A stretch of 24,211 bases of DNA from Planctomycetota bacterium (GCA_021818605.1 JAKAUH010000150.1:1-24211), one strand, 5' to 3'. Positions 7,282-16,039 are shown, counted from the stretch's first letter. Notes: generated from the letters alone by a model not told the origin. Made by a program: numbers and translations.

Positions 7282-8262
7282 ATGACACCCCGCCCAAACC
7301 GCCGCCTTGCTGTCCTGCTGATCGTCGCTATTCTCTCGGCATCCCCGGCTTCCGTCCGCGCCTCGGACGACCCGACGGCCGAGACCTCGGGCGGCTGGAC
7401 CAAATCGCCCGCCAACCCGATCCTGGGCGGCAAGCTCGGCACCTGCTTTGACATCGCCGTGCTCCAGGAGCCGACCGGCTTCCGCATGTGGTTCTCCTGG
7501 CGGCCGAAGAAGAGCATCGCCCTGACCGAGAGCCGCGACGGCATCCACTGGTCCCCGCCCGTGATCGTCCTGGGACCGAATGACCGGACCGACTGGGAGA
7601 ACGACATCAACCGCCCGGTGGTGATCAAGGACGGCGGTATCTATCGGATGTGGTACACGGGCCAGGCGCGGGAGCACTCGTGGATCGGGTATGCAACAAG
7701 CCGCGACGGCCGGGCCTGGAAGCGCGAGAGCGACCGGCCGGTCCTCTCGCCCGAGGAGCACTGGGAGAAGGTCGCCGTGATGTGCCCGCACGTCCTGCGC
7801 GACAGCCCGGCCGGACCGTTCCGTATGTGGTACTCGGGCGGCGAACAATACGAGCCGGACGCGATCGGCTACGCGACCAGCCGCGACGGGATTGGCTGGG
7901 AGAAGCACCACGGCAACCCAATCTTCCGGCCCGATCCCGCCTCGGCCTGGGAGAAGGATCGCGTGACGGCCTGCCAGGTGCTCAGGCTCCGGGATGAGCA
8001 CGTGATGTTCTACATCGGTTTCAGCGACCGCGCCCACGCGCAGATCGGCCTGGCCCGCTCGAAAAACGGCATCAACGGCTGGCAACGCCACCCCGCCAAC
8101 CCGATCATCCGCCCCGGCCGCGAGAAGTGGGACCACGACGCGGTCTACAAGCCCTTCGCGATCCTCGACGATCAGCGCTGGCTCCTCTGGTACAACGGCC
8201 GCCACGGCGGCGTCGAGCAGATCGGCCTGGCGACCCACGACGGCGCGGACCTGGGCTTCTGA
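7282..8262 (+). CDS. Exported five-bladed beta-propeller protein, glycosidase-like (GH43/GH130-type fold)
   Basis: The protein has 326 residues. A signal peptide is clear: RPNRR, a hydrophobic stretch (LAVLLIVAILSAS) and an Ala-x-Ala-type site near VRA/SDD. The mature part has five similar blades, each with an R/L-M/L-W-Y-x-G strand and an IGYATSRDG-like strand. Examples are MWYTGQAREHSWIGYATSRDG and MWYSGGEQYEPDAIGYATSRDG, each followed by W-x-R/K. This pattern is that of five-bladed propellers related to GH43, GH32 and GH130 enzymes. I cannot place a full set of catalytic acids, so enzymatic activity is unproven. ATG 7282 is chosen over earlier in-frame starts because it directly precedes the signal peptide and has GGAG 8 nt upstream. 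Confidence 0.83.
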   Translation: MTPRPNRRLAVLLIVAILSASPASVRASDDPTAETSGGWTKSPANPILGGKLGTCFDIAVLQEPTGFRMWFSWRPKKSIALTESRDGIHWSPPVIVLGPNDRTDWENDINRPVVIKDGGIYRMWYTGQAREHSWIGYATSRDGRAWKRESDRPVLSPEEHWEKVAVMCPHVLRDSPAGPFRMWYSGGEQYEPDAIGYATSRDGIGWEKHHGNPIFRPDPASAWEKDRVTACQVLRLRDEHVMFYIGFSDRAHAQIGLARSKNGINGWQRHPANPIIRPGREKWDHDAVYKPFAILDDQRWLLWYNGRHGGVEQIGLATHDGADLGF

Positions 8263-8441
8263 TCCTCGCCCGCCAGCGCGCCCACTCGTCGGATTACGGT
8301 TGACAAGGTGACGAGGAAACCGGTTTGAGCGCCTTCCGGTTGGATGGCTTACGAGCAAGAGGAGCCGACCGACCGGCCCGGCCCGCCGATCCGGAATCGG
8401 CCCGCTGTCCCGGACCGGTCCCGTGTCGGAAGGGGCTCTGT

Positions 8442-8499
8442 CCCCCGACCCCGCGGGCCCGCATCGGATCGGATCGGATCGGTCGGGGGCACGGTGCCC
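8442..8499 (+). repeat. ATCGG tandem repeats inside a large hairpin
   Basis: Four perfect ATCGG units lie at 8463-8482. They sit in the loop of an inverted repeat whose 9-bp arms are CCCCCGACC (8442-8450) and GGTCGGGGG (8481-8489). A second perfect inverted repeat, GGGCAC-G-GTGCCC, follows at 8487-8499. No T-run follows, so it is not a standard terminator. The rest of 8263-8555 holds no gene that I can support; it also has a 6-bp inverted repeat AACCGG/CCGGTT at 8318-8341 that might end the upstream transcript. Confidence 0.6.
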
Positions 8500-8555
8500 G
8501 ATCTGTGAGCCACGCAAACGTTCGGCGCTCTCGAATCCCGGGCCATCGGGCCGGC

Positions 8556-9546
8556 TCACTGACCGTCCGGGATCGCCCCTGCGAACCGGGACACCAGGCC
8601 GGCGTCGCCGACCGCTCAGCCTGCCGCCGGGCTGGCGAAGCCGGCGCTGTGAAACCCCTTGGTTCCGAGCGGCTTCCAGTTCTCGCCGCCGTCGAGCGAG
8701 ATGTCCGATCCCGTCGGGCCCACGGCAACGACGGTTCGGCCCTGTGTGCCCGGCACATAAGCCACCGCCGAACGATACCCGCCCAGCGGCCGCCCGCTCG
8801 GCCGCCGCCAGGTTCGCCCCCCATCGGTCGTGAGGGCGGCGAGACCGCCCGCCCGACCCGGCTCCTTGGAGTCGCCCCCGACCGCGATCCCACGCGCCGC
8901 GTCGACGAACGCCAGCGAGAAGATCCCCGACGACGCCGTGCCGGCCATCACGGGCGTCTTACTGACGGTCCAGGTCCGACCGCCGTCCGTCGAGCGGAAG
9001 ACTCTCGCCGACTTTTTTTGCGCCGCCCGTGGCGGACCAGGCATGGCCGTCAGGGCCCGTCACCAGGCAGGTCCCGCTCGCGGCGAACGCCCCCTCGGTC
9101 GCGAGCGCCATCGGCATGGCGTCGGGCGCGGTCGGAGCCCAGGTCTTGCCCGCGTCGTCGGTCCTCAGGACGACGAACCGGCCGCCCACCGGATCGCCGA
9201 AAACCAGGCCGTGGCCGGCGTCCCAGAACGCGATGGCGTCGAGGAAACCTTTCGGGTCCCTGTTCACATAACGAGTCTCCCACGTTGATCCGCCATCGGC
9301 CGTGCGGTAGAGCCGCGACTGCTCGCCGGGCCCGATTGAAAGCACGACCGCCGGCCGCCCGTCGACGGCGTGGATATCTCGAAAAATACCGAGCCGGGCC
9401 TGGGCACCCATGATCGCCGCCACCATCCCGCGCTGCCTGGCGTCGTCCTCGTCGCAGCCGTCGAGCAGGGACCGAGTGTAGGTGTAGGTCGCCAGGATGA
9501 AGAACTTGCCGATCGACACGTGGCCCGGGGGTCGCTGCTTCTTCAT
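8556..9546 (-). pseudogene. Decayed Ycf48-like propeller gene (BNR/photosystem-assembly-factor type)
   Basis: Two overlapping frames together encode a seven-bladed Ycf48-like propeller. Each blade carries the S/T-D-G-G-x-T-W turn (RTADGGSTWE, RTDDAGKTW, RSTDGGRTW, TTDGGRTWR, SLDGGENWK). Three lesions are visible. A run of seven A on the minus strand (T7 at 9013-9019) shifts the frame; six A would restore GGAKKSARVFRSTDGG. An in-frame TGA at 8618-8616 stands where the family normally has the Trp of G-W-A-V-G; beyond it the frame continues AVGDAGLVSRFAGAIPDGQ to a natural stop at 8556. At the 5' end the first blades and signal peptide are missing and replaced by about 53 unrelated residues from ATG 9546. 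The homopolymer change alone could be a sequencing error, but the three together argue for a real pseudogene. Confidence 0.75.
9388..9546 (-). other. Unrelated 53-residue N-terminal segment joined to the propeller remnant
   Basis: The first 53 codons from ATG 9546 contain VSIGKFFILATYTYT and an acidic turn DEDDARQRGMVAAIMGAQARLG. They show no propeller features and no signal peptide. Homology to the propeller family appears to start directly after, at FRDIHAVDG. The segment reads like the front of a separate small cytoplasmic protein. Its ribosome binding site (GGGG about 6 nt upstream) is weak. I do not recognise the family. Confidence 0.35.
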
Positions 9547-9818
9547 GATTCCCCACCCCAGGTGCTCGTCAGTCGGAAAGGTCAGGCAGGCCCGCTCGTT
9601 CTCCCCAGAGTGCCCTCTTGCATCCTGCCCATTATCCCCGGCCCGGCGGCGCGTTTCGACCCACCGCCTCGAGTCGGGCACACCCCTCACCATGAAATAA
9701 CGCCCCCTGGTCGGAACGGGTCTCATTGCGAGCCACCACCTCGCCTGGCGCGCCCGTTGAGCCTCGCCGCCGGGCGCGGGACGATGAGGAGACATCATTC
9801 GTCCCGGAGCTCAGATCC

Positions 9819-10670
9819 ATGGGTTATCCCTATCAACTGAAGCCGGACCAGCGGGGCCAGACAGCCTTGCTGATCGCGATGATCCCTCTGGCCGTGATCA
9901 ACCTGGTTGTGATCTTGCCGCGGGCCGTCCCATGGATCCGCGAGCAAGCGGGTCTCCTTCAGTTGCTGCTGGCACCATTGCTGTGCGTCGGGCTGTTCTA
10001 CCTGGTCCTCGGCGAGTCGATCGTGGTACTGGTCGTCCCGGTGTTGCTCTGGCAGTTCGTCCGGTCGATCCTGGATCTGGGCCAGACCGAGGCCGACGCG
10101 GCGTTTGCGGGCGCCGGCCCCGCTCAACCGCGAAGCCCGACGCCGGCGCGCTGGCCTGGGCCGTACGCTGTGCCCGACGAACCGGCCGCCGTGATGGTGG
10201 AGTGTATCCCCGATCGACACTGGGGCATGGCGCGGGGATGGTTCGATGTGTATGTGGACGATCAGCCCCTCTGGACGGTTACCGGCGAGCCAATGACCCC
10301 ACTGCTTGTGCCGGCCGGCCGGCACCGGGTGTTCATCAAGATCATGCACATGAAGTCGGACGAGGTCGAGGTGGACATCGACACGGGGGAAATCTGCCGC
10401 CTGGCCTGTGGGATGACGCCGATCATCCGCAATCCACTGTTCAGAGTCTTCGAGGCGAAGTTGAGATACGTCGCGATCCCCGTGGCCCTCGTCTGCTTCT
10501 TCATCCCCGTCGTGGGGCGATTCGTGGCGGAGCACTTTGGGGTCGAGTTCCTCGTCATCCTGTTCCTCGGATTCCTGGGAATCCTGTCAAGTCTGCTCCG
10601 ATTCTTCTCACGCCGCGCCGGAGCGATGGTCTACCTCAGGGAATGCCCCGATTCGGCGGAGACGGACTGA
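9819..10670 (+). CDS. Four-helix membrane protein with a central PEGA-like domain
   Basis: The protein has 283 residues. Two hydrophobic segments lie at the N-terminus (about 14-36 and 46-82). A soluble part of about 120 residues follows, then two more hydrophobic segments near the C-terminus (AIPVALVCFFIPVVG; FLVILFLGFLGILSSLL). The soluble part contains GWFDVYVDDQPLWTV, LLVPAGRHRVFIKI and EVEVDIDTGEICRL. This resembles the short beta domains that carry PEGA-like repeats, where a small sandwich presents G-x-H/R at a turn. I cannot name a function. ATG 9819 is chosen because GGAG (9806-9809) lies 9 nt upstream; the longer frame before it is arginine-rich and unlike the rest. It converges on the DUF1501 gene, 37 bp away. 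Confidence 0.72.
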   Translation: MGYPYQLKPDQRGQTALLIAMIPLAVINLVVILPRAVPWIREQAGLLQLLLAPLLCVGLFYLVLGESIVVLVVPVLLWQFVRSILDLGQTEADAAFAGAGPAQPRSPTPARWPGPYAVPDEPAAVMVECIPDRHWGMARGWFDVYVDDQPLWTVTGEPMTPLLVPAGRHRVFIKIMHMKSDEVEVDIDTGEICRLACGMTPIIRNPLFRVFEAKLRYVAIPVALVCFFIPVVGRFVAEHFGVEFLVILFLGFLGILSSLLRFFSRRAGAMVYLRECPDSAETD

Positions 10671-10707
10671 TTCGATGTTCTTCGGTTTTGCCCCGGTTCA
10701 GCACCGC

Positions 10708-12165
10708 TCAGAAGAGCTCGTGGATCGGGCTCCCGCGATCGACGATGTAGCGAGGCCGCCCGGTGCCGTCCAGGTAGGTCGTGTCCAGCGGTACGCCCAT
10801 GTGCCGGTAGATCGTCGCGGCCAGGTCGCCGGGCGTCACCGGCCGCTCCTTGATGTGGCCGCCGTCGGCCTCGCTCGCCCCGATGACCTGCCCATGCCGC
10901 AGGCCGCCGCCGGCCATCGCCATCGACATCACCGACGTCCAGTGATTCCGCCCGTCCGTACTACCCTGGGTGCCCATCACCGGCGTGCGGCCGAACTCGC
11001 CCATCGCGATCACCAGCACGTCGTGCAGCAGACCCCGCTCGGCCAGGTCCGCGACCAATGTCGTGATCAGCCGGTCGAAGATCGGCAAGAGCGGCCGAAG
11101 CCCCTTGCTGATGCCGCCATACGGCGGGATGTTGTCGCCGTGGTTGTCCCAGGTGCCTGAGGCCGGGTGGTAGCTCAGGTCGATCGTCACGAACGCCACC
11201 CCCGCCTCGACCAGCCGGCGAGCCACAAGCGCCTGCTGGCACCACAGATGCTCACCGTACTTATCCCGGACGCTTTGCGACTCGCGCGAAAGGTCGAAGG
11301 CCGCCTGCGCCCGACGCCCGACCAGCATCTCGACTGCCTGCTGGCCATAGCGGTCCATCGCCTCGACTTCCACGGAACGGTCGAGCTCGCGACGCAGCCG
11401 GTCCAGCCCCTCGAGCAGCGACCGGCGGTCCGACAACCGCTCGTGGGTCAGGCCCGCGGGGAGCCGGAAGAAGTCGGCCTCGGTTTTCCGACCGGTATCC
11501 GCGCCGACGTTCGTGTAGATCGGCAATTTCGCCGCCCGGTTGGCGATGAACGGCTCAAATCGACGGCCCAGGTAGCCGGCGTGGGCGACGTGGCCGTGGG
11601 ACACCTCGAACGCCACATAAGCCGGCATGCCGGGCTGGTTGGCCCCGTGGTGCTTCGCCACAATCGAGCCGATCGCCGGGTACATGTCGCCCGCCGGGTT
11701 GATCCGAGGCGCAGCGTCGAGGTTCCCCGTCTGAAAAACCTTGTTCGGCTCGTGGTTGCTGTGGCTGGCATCGACCGAGCGGATGATCGTGAACCGGTCG
11801 AGCATCGCCGCCTGCCTCGGCAGATGCTCGCAGAAGAACACGCCGGGCAGGCTCGTGGAGATCACGCCGAAGGGTCCGCGGTTCTGGAGCGGACGGTCCG
11901 GTTTGGGATCCCAGGTATCGATCTGGCTGGGGCCGCCGGTCATCCAGAGCAGGATGACGGCCTTGTTGCCCGCGATCGGGCGTCCGGTCTCGGCGGCCCG
12001 GGCCCGGTGCCGCAGGATGTCGGGCAGACTCAGCCCGGCCAGACCCGCCGTGCCGGCCTTGAGGAAGTTGCGTCGGCTGGGGATGACCAGCCCGTCCCGT
12101 ATCCGCGGGTTGAGCCCGGCGAAGGCGTGCCGATGGTCGTGCTGGGGTCGGTGTTGTTCAGCCAT
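10708..12165 (-). CDS. DUF1501 family protein, Tat-exported
   Basis: The protein has 485 residues and carries a Tat signal: S-R-R-N-F-L-K at 30-36 followed by a mildly hydrophobic stretch, with likely cleavage after RARA. The mature protein has the hallmarks of DUF1501, an alkaline-phosphatase-superfamily branch abundant in planctomycetes. These are WMTGGPSQIDTWDPKP near the front, HSNHEPN, MGEFGRTPVMG, a GRNHW block and the C-terminal TPGDLAATIYRHMG. It probably acts outside the cytoplasm as a sulfatase-like hydrolase; no activity is firmly known for the family. GGAGGG 7 nt before ATG 12165 supports the start. The usual partner genes (DUF1549/DUF1553 cytochrome-like proteins) are not beside it. 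Confidence 0.92.
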   Translation of the reverse strand: MAEQHRPQHDHRHAFAGLNPRIRDGLVIPSRRNFLKAGTAGLAGLSLPDILRHRARAAETGRPIAGNKAVILLWMTGGPSQIDTWDPKPDRPLQNRGPFGVISTSLPGVFFCEHLPRQAAMLDRFTIIRSVDASHSNHEPNKVFQTGNLDAAPRINPAGDMYPAIGSIVAKHHGANQPGMPAYVAFEVSHGHVAHAGYLGRRFEPFIANRAAKLPIYTNVGADTGRKTEADFFRLPAGLTHERLSDRRSLLEGLDRLRRELDRSVEVEAMDRYGQQAVEMLVGRRAQAAFDLSRESQSVRDKYGEHLWCQQALVARRLVEAGVAFVTIDLSYHPASGTWDNHGDNIPPYGGISKGLRPLLPIFDRLITTLVADLAERGLLHDVLVIAMGEFGRTPVMGTQGSTDGRNHWTSVMSMAMAGGGLRHGQVIGASEADGGHIKERPVTPGDLAATIYRHMGVPLDTTYLDGTGRPRYIVDRGSPIHELF

Positions 12166-12370
12166 CGCGCCGCCCTCCGCAGAAATCCGCCGGCCGCCGT
12201 CGGCCAGGCCACATCGCCATGATACTGCACCCCCGCAAGGAAGGCCCGCTCAATTTCGCCGATCAGGAGGTCCGCGGCGTCGTGGTGAACCCATGGCCCG
12301 CGAGTTGCTTCTAGGCGGAGGACGTTCTAGGTTTCGAATCCAGGCATCGAGCGGAAATTCAGGCTGGACA

Positions 12371-12649
12371 ATGAGAGTGGCGCTGACGGGCATGAGCAGT
12401 CAGAACGGGCAGAACGCGCGGATCGAGGTCCTCCGGACCCTGCTCGCGCAGCTCAGTGCGCCCGATCTGACCCTCGCCGAGGCGAAGGTCCTGAGGGGTG
12501 AGCTTTTCGAGTTGCTGGAACCGGCCGAGGGGCTGCCGGTCCGCGATCGGACGACCTCCGCGCCGACCGTCGTCCCTTACCCTTCCAGCGGCGACAGCCC
12601 CCGGCAAAAACTCCGGGCACCGGAGCCCACGATGTGGGCAGCCGGCTGA
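12371..12649 (+). CDS. Doubtful small ORF of unknown function (92 aa)
   Basis: The middle of the predicted protein looks like a real amphipathic helix pair, rich in Leu, Glu and Ala (ARIEVLRTLLAQLSA; LAEAKVLRGELFELLEP). The C-terminal third is Pro/Ser-rich and disordered-looking. There is no good ribosome binding site at ATG 12371 or at the alternative ATG 12392; an AGGAGG at 12265-12270 is too far away. The frame stays open far upstream over the antisense of the DUF1501 gene, so length alone is no evidence. It lies in the gap between two minus-strand genes. I do not recognise a family. Confidence 0.4.
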   Translation: MRVALTGMSSQNGQNARIEVLRTLLAQLSAPDLTLAEAKVLRGELFELLEPAEGLPVRDRTTSAPTVVPYPSSGDSPRQKLRAPEPTMWAAG

Positions 12650-12697
12650 GGTTCTGTCCGTCCGTCGATCCGCTCACCGATCGGAACCCCAGACAGA

Positions 12698-13978
12698 TCA
12701 CCCCTGCGGATTCACGAGCCGTCCCAGGAAAAGGAGACTGCCCGTGCGGTTGTCCCGGATCAAAAAGACGAACGGATGATCGGCCCGGAACACCGCCGGC
12801 TGCGCGAGCACCGCCGCCATCCGGATTCCGATCGCCGTGGCGGCAGCGGCCTCCGTCCCCTCCTCGTTCACGTCGACGAACGCCTTGTGGATCACGGCCG
12901 AGACGGACAGTTGCTCCTCGCTGCTCATACCCGACAGATCGGCCTCGCTGGGCGAGAAGAGCCGGGTCATCCCCATCGCCCTGAGCACCCTGGCAAGTTC
13001 GAACCGCGAGGTCAGCGTGAACCGGGGCAGACCGACCTGGACCTTCTGCTTCCGCAGCCTTGACTCCCAGCGCGAGAGATTGTCCGCGGTCAACCTGGCT
13101 TCCAGGGCCGGCAGCCCGTCGGTCTCATCGGGCAAAACGACCAGCATCGCCAGGTCGCCCTTGCCGTAGGGCAATTCCAGCACCTTCAGTCCGTCGCCTG
13201 CCCAGTACCGAAAGGACTCCTGCTGATGCATCAGGGGGACGTCGGTCTTCCTGCCGGCCGAGAGGTGGAACGGCGCGGCCTGGGTCGATTCCTTCCGAAA
13301 CGGTGCGGTCCAGTCACCCTTGAAGTAGATGGCGTTGGTCAGGACCAGCCGGGTCATGGCATCGAGCACACCCCGCGGAATCAGGTCCTGGATTCGGTCC
13401 TGCGTCTGCTCCTCGACCCAGCCGTTGATCCGCTGAAGGGCTTCCTCAGCGTGCCTGGCGAAATCGACCTGTGCCAGCTCGGCACCGTAGTGCTTGCGGG
13501 TCACAGCCTGAAACTCCGGCAGAAAATGGAAGCCGTTCTGGGCCCACAGCCGGTTGGCCACGCTCAGGTGATAGCCCTGTTCCGTTCCCTGGGCGTTCCA
13601 GAGCCGGCGAAGGTCTCCAAAGGCCGCATGCAGCTTCTCCTGCGGCTGGCGGAAGTGAAGCACCTTCGCCATCTGGTCGGCGGTCTCGCCCCTGGCCCCG
13701 GCGTAGGTCATCGCCAGGGCGATCGAAAGGCTGCTCGGCGAGAAGAACAGGTTGGTCGCCTTCTCCGCCCGCAGATGGGCATACAGGTCAAGAGCGAAGC
13801 GATTATTGTCCTCGGCCACGGTCCGCAGATCCTGGGTCACGGCAACAGCCCCCCTTTCGCCGGGGTCTGCCCGTCCCGCCTGAGGACGCCATGACAGACT
13901 AACGACGAGCATCAGGACCAGGAGAAAAAGCCCGAATGGAGCGGAACTGGTCCACCGACCGGCCCGAATGAGATGCAT
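12698..13978 (-). CDS. Secreted serpin (serine protease inhibitor family)
   Basis: The protein has 426 residues. A signal peptide or anchor comes first (hydrophobic residues about 15-31), followed by a complete serpin fold: NLFFSPSSLSIALAMTYAGARG, LVLTNAIYFKGDW, the hinge EEGTEAAAATA (372-382) and the C-terminal signature FRADHPFVFLI. The small alanines in the hinge are those of inhibitory serpins, which trap a protease by inserting this loop. Counting from the hinge puts the scissile bond near R386-M387-A388, but the loop is about three residues longer than in antitrypsin, so P1 is uncertain. It probably protects the cell envelope from foreign or own proteases. GGAGG 6 nt before ATG 13978 supports the start. 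It is divergent from the methyltransferase gene, and no protease gene is nearby. Confidence 0.93.
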   Translation of the reverse strand: MHLIRAGRWTSSAPFGLFLLVLMLVVSLSWRPQAGRADPGERGAVAVTQDLRTVAEDNNRFALDLYAHLRAEKATNLFFSPSSLSIALAMTYAGARGETADQMAKVLHFRQPQEKLHAAFGDLRRLWNAQGTEQGYHLSVANRLWAQNGFHFLPEFQAVTRKHYGAELAQVDFARHAEEALQRINGWVEEQTQDRIQDLIPRGVLDAMTRLVLTNAIYFKGDWTAPFRKESTQAAPFHLSAGRKTDVPLMHQQESFRYWAGDGLKVLELPYGKGDLAMLVVLPDETDGLPALEARLTADNLSRWESRLRKQKVQVGLPRFTLTSRFELARVLRAMGMTRLFSPSEADLSGMSSEEQLSVSAVIHKAFVDVNEEGTEAAAATAIGIRMAAVLAQPAVFRADHPFVFLIRDNRTGSLLFLGRLVNPQG

Positions 13979-14175
13979 GATGATCCTCCCCGGTGGTTTC
14001 TCTGCACCAGCATCGTCGCGATGACATCCGGAGGAAAGACTGGCCCGATCCCCATGGAACAGGCTGGGGACGCACCGCCTCTGACTTGATTGTCACCAGC
14101 CCCGTTCCCCGCGTCAAACCAAAGGGCTATGCTCCGGGGAACGAACTCACCCCTTGCCAGCCGAGGAGGACCTCC

Positions 14176-14793
14176 ATGAGCGATACCCCCGACCGACAGA
14201 CCTTCGAGACGATGTACGCCAGGAAGGCCCCCTGGGAAATCGGCAGGCCGCAGCCGGCCTTCCTTGAAATCGCCGACCGGGTGACGGGCGACATCCTGGA
14301 TTCCGGCTGTGGAACCGGCGAGAACGCCCTGTTCTTCGCCGCGAGAGGCCACTCGGTCCTCGGCATCGACTTCCTGGAAGGTCCCATCCAGCAGGCCAGG
14401 CAGAAGGCCCGGGAGCGCGGCATCAGTCGCGCCGAGTTCGTCCCGATGGACGCCCTGACCCTGACGAACCTCGACCGGCCGTTCGACAGCGTGATCGACA
14501 GCGGACTGTTCCACGTCTTCAATGACGACAATCGGGCTCGCTACGTCGCCGGGCTGGCCCATGTCACCCGTCCCGGCGGGAGGCTCTTCTTGCTCTGCTT
14601 CAGCGACGACGAGCCGGGCACTCACGGACCCAGGCGCGTCTCGCAGCGCGAGATCCGGAAGGCGTTCGCCGAGGGGTGGGACGTGGAGGAGGTCGCCGCC
14701 TCACGGTTGGAGGTCCGGCCGGACCTGGAAGACATCTCGTTCAGCGAGGGTGGGGCGAAAGCGTGGTTTTCGGTGATCCGGCGGTTGGGATGA
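14176..14793 (+). CDS. Class I SAM-dependent methyltransferase (TPMT-like)
   Basis: The protein has 205 residues. It opens with MYARKAPWEIGRPQPAF, typical of bacterial thiopurine-methyltransferase-like enzymes. Motif I follows as ILDSGCGTGEN (40-50), then the acidic end of strand two (GIDFLEG, D65), motif IV-like DSVIDSGLFHVF and the post-IV strand VTRPGGRLFLLCFSD. The substrate cannot be told; related enzymes methylate thiols, selenium or tellurium oxyanions or small metabolites. A strong GAGGAGG lies about 6 nt before ATG 14176. The exported propeller gene starts 92 bp downstream on the same strand, but no functional link is evident. Confidence 0.9.
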   Translation: MSDTPDRQTFETMYARKAPWEIGRPQPAFLEIADRVTGDILDSGCGTGENALFFAARGHSVLGIDFLEGPIQQARQKARERGISRAEFVPMDALTLTNLDRPFDSVIDSGLFHVFNDDNRARYVAGLAHVTRPGGRLFLLCFSDDEPGTHGPRRVSQREIRKAFAEGWDVEEVAASRLEVRPDLEDISFSEGGAKAWFSVIRRLG

Positions 14794-14885
14794 GCGGACT
14801 CGTCTGGCGGGTTGATCTCCTGACGCAAGAACCCGGACACCGCGGTGGCATCAGGATGGTTCTGGGAACCCGAGGGAGGTGGCAC

Positions 14886-15923
14886 ATGAAGGCGTTGAGG
14901 ATCGCGCTGATCGTGGGGCTGGCGGCGATCGTGATGGCCGGTCGCGCAGGAGCGGAAGACGGGACCGAGCTTCTCTACGTCGCCAACAGTCACGGTGATG
15001 ACCTGACTGTCATCCACCTGCCCGACCACAGGCCGCTTCGATCGGTCGAGGTCGGCTCGCACCCTCACGGGCTGGCGGCGAGTCGGAATGGCCAGCGGCT
15101 GTATGTCAGCGTCGAATCCTCCAGGGAGATCCTGGCGCTCGACACGGCGACCGACGAGATCCTCTGGCGGGTATCCGTCAGCGATCGACCCAACGAGATG
15201 GCCCTCTCCGGCGACGGCCGACGCCTGTTCGTCCCGATCCGCCCCGCCGACTATGTGGAGGTCATCGACACCGAGGAGCATCGGTCGATCGGCCGGGTCG
15301 AGGTCGGACGGTCGCCGCATAATGCCCTGGCCTCGGCCGACGGCCGGCACATCTACGCGACCTCGATGGAAGACCGACAGGTGACGATCATCGACGCCGC
15401 CACGCTGAAGGTGCTGGGCACGATCCCGTGCGGCGGGGTGGTCCGACCGATCGACGTGTCGAGGGATGAGTCGAGGATGTACGTCGCCCTGTCCGACCTG
15501 CACGGCTTCGTCGTCGCCGACATCCTCGGCCGCAAGGTGATCGACAGGGTCCTCCTGCCCCCGGCTCCCGAGGGAGTGGAACCGCTGGAGCCGCACACGC
15601 CGACGCACGGTCTGCGCCTGACCCCGGACGATCGGCTCCTGGTCGTCACCAGCCTGGTGGGCGACTACGTGGGTCTGTTCACCGTACCCGGCCACAAGCT
15701 GATCGGAACCGTGGCGACCGGCAAGGCTCCCAACTGGATGACGTTCAGCCACGATGGACGGATCTGCTACGTGAGCAACGCCGGGTCAGACGACGTGTCC
15801 GCGGTGGATCTCTCCGCCCGCAAGGAGGTGGCTCGCATCAAGGTGGGGAAAACGCCGAAGCGGTTGCTGACGGTCGTCGTCCCGAAGCGGAAAGCGGCGG
15901 ACCAGAATGCTGGCGGTCGGTGA
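14886..15923 (+). CDS. Exported YVTN-type beta-propeller protein
   Basis: The protein has 345 residues with a signal peptide (hydrophobic 5-19, likely cut after GRAGA). The mature part is built of about seven repeats of roughly 42 residues with the YVTN/cytochrome-d1-like pattern. Examples are LLYVANSHGDDLTVIHLPDH, RLYVSVESSREILALDTAT, HIYATSMEDRQVTIIDAAT and CYVSNAGSDDVSAVDLSAR, each followed by a V-x-V-G-x-x-P-H/N turn. No heme-binding CxxCH is present. Such proteins are periplasmic or surface scaffolds, sometimes linked to metal or redox enzymes; nothing nearby shows which. GGAGG 6 nt before ATG 14886 fixes the start. It converges on the TPR gene. Confidence 0.87.
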   Translation: MKALRIALIVGLAAIVMAGRAGAEDGTELLYVANSHGDDLTVIHLPDHRPLRSVEVGSHPHGLAASRNGQRLYVSVESSREILALDTATDEILWRVSVSDRPNEMALSGDGRRLFVPIRPADYVEVIDTEEHRSIGRVEVGRSPHNALASADGRHIYATSMEDRQVTIIDAATLKVLGTIPCGGVVRPIDVSRDESRMYVALSDLHGFVVADILGRKVIDRVLLPPAPEGVEPLEPHTPTHGLRLTPDDRLLVVTSLVGDYVGLFTVPGHKLIGTVATGKAPNWMTFSHDGRICYVSNAGSDDVSAVDLSARKEVARIKVGKTPKRLLTVVVPKRKAADQNAGGR

Positions 15924-15962
15924 ATCCGGGCAGACCGCGACGGCACAATCCACGATCTGGGC

Positions 15963-15990
15963 CAGGTCTCATTTCGGGAGCGTGGACCTG
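15963..15990. terminator. Possible hairpin between convergent genes
   Basis: CAGGTC (15963-15968) and GACCTG (15985-15990) form a 6-bp inverted repeat with a 16-nt loop in the 116-bp gap between the propeller gene and the end of the TPR gene. No T-run follows on either strand, so a terminator role is only possible. Confidence 0.25.
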
Positions 15991-16039
15991 ACCCCTCACA
16001 CCATCGCAGATGTGGAGCTGCATGTTCCAAAGTGCGACC

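Noticed and set aside
7231..8559. 442-codon minus-strand frame opposite the five-bladed propeller gene
   Set aside because: Antisense shadow; the plus-strand frame has a signal peptide and repeated blades.
11167..12222. 351-codon plus-strand frame opposite the DUF1501 gene
   Set aside because: Antisense shadow; all conserved motifs are on the minus strand.
12325..12350. TTCGAATCC, resembling the T-loop of a tRNA
   Set aside because: The flanking bases do not form the 5-bp T-stem, and no acceptor, D or anticodon arms could be laid out upstream.
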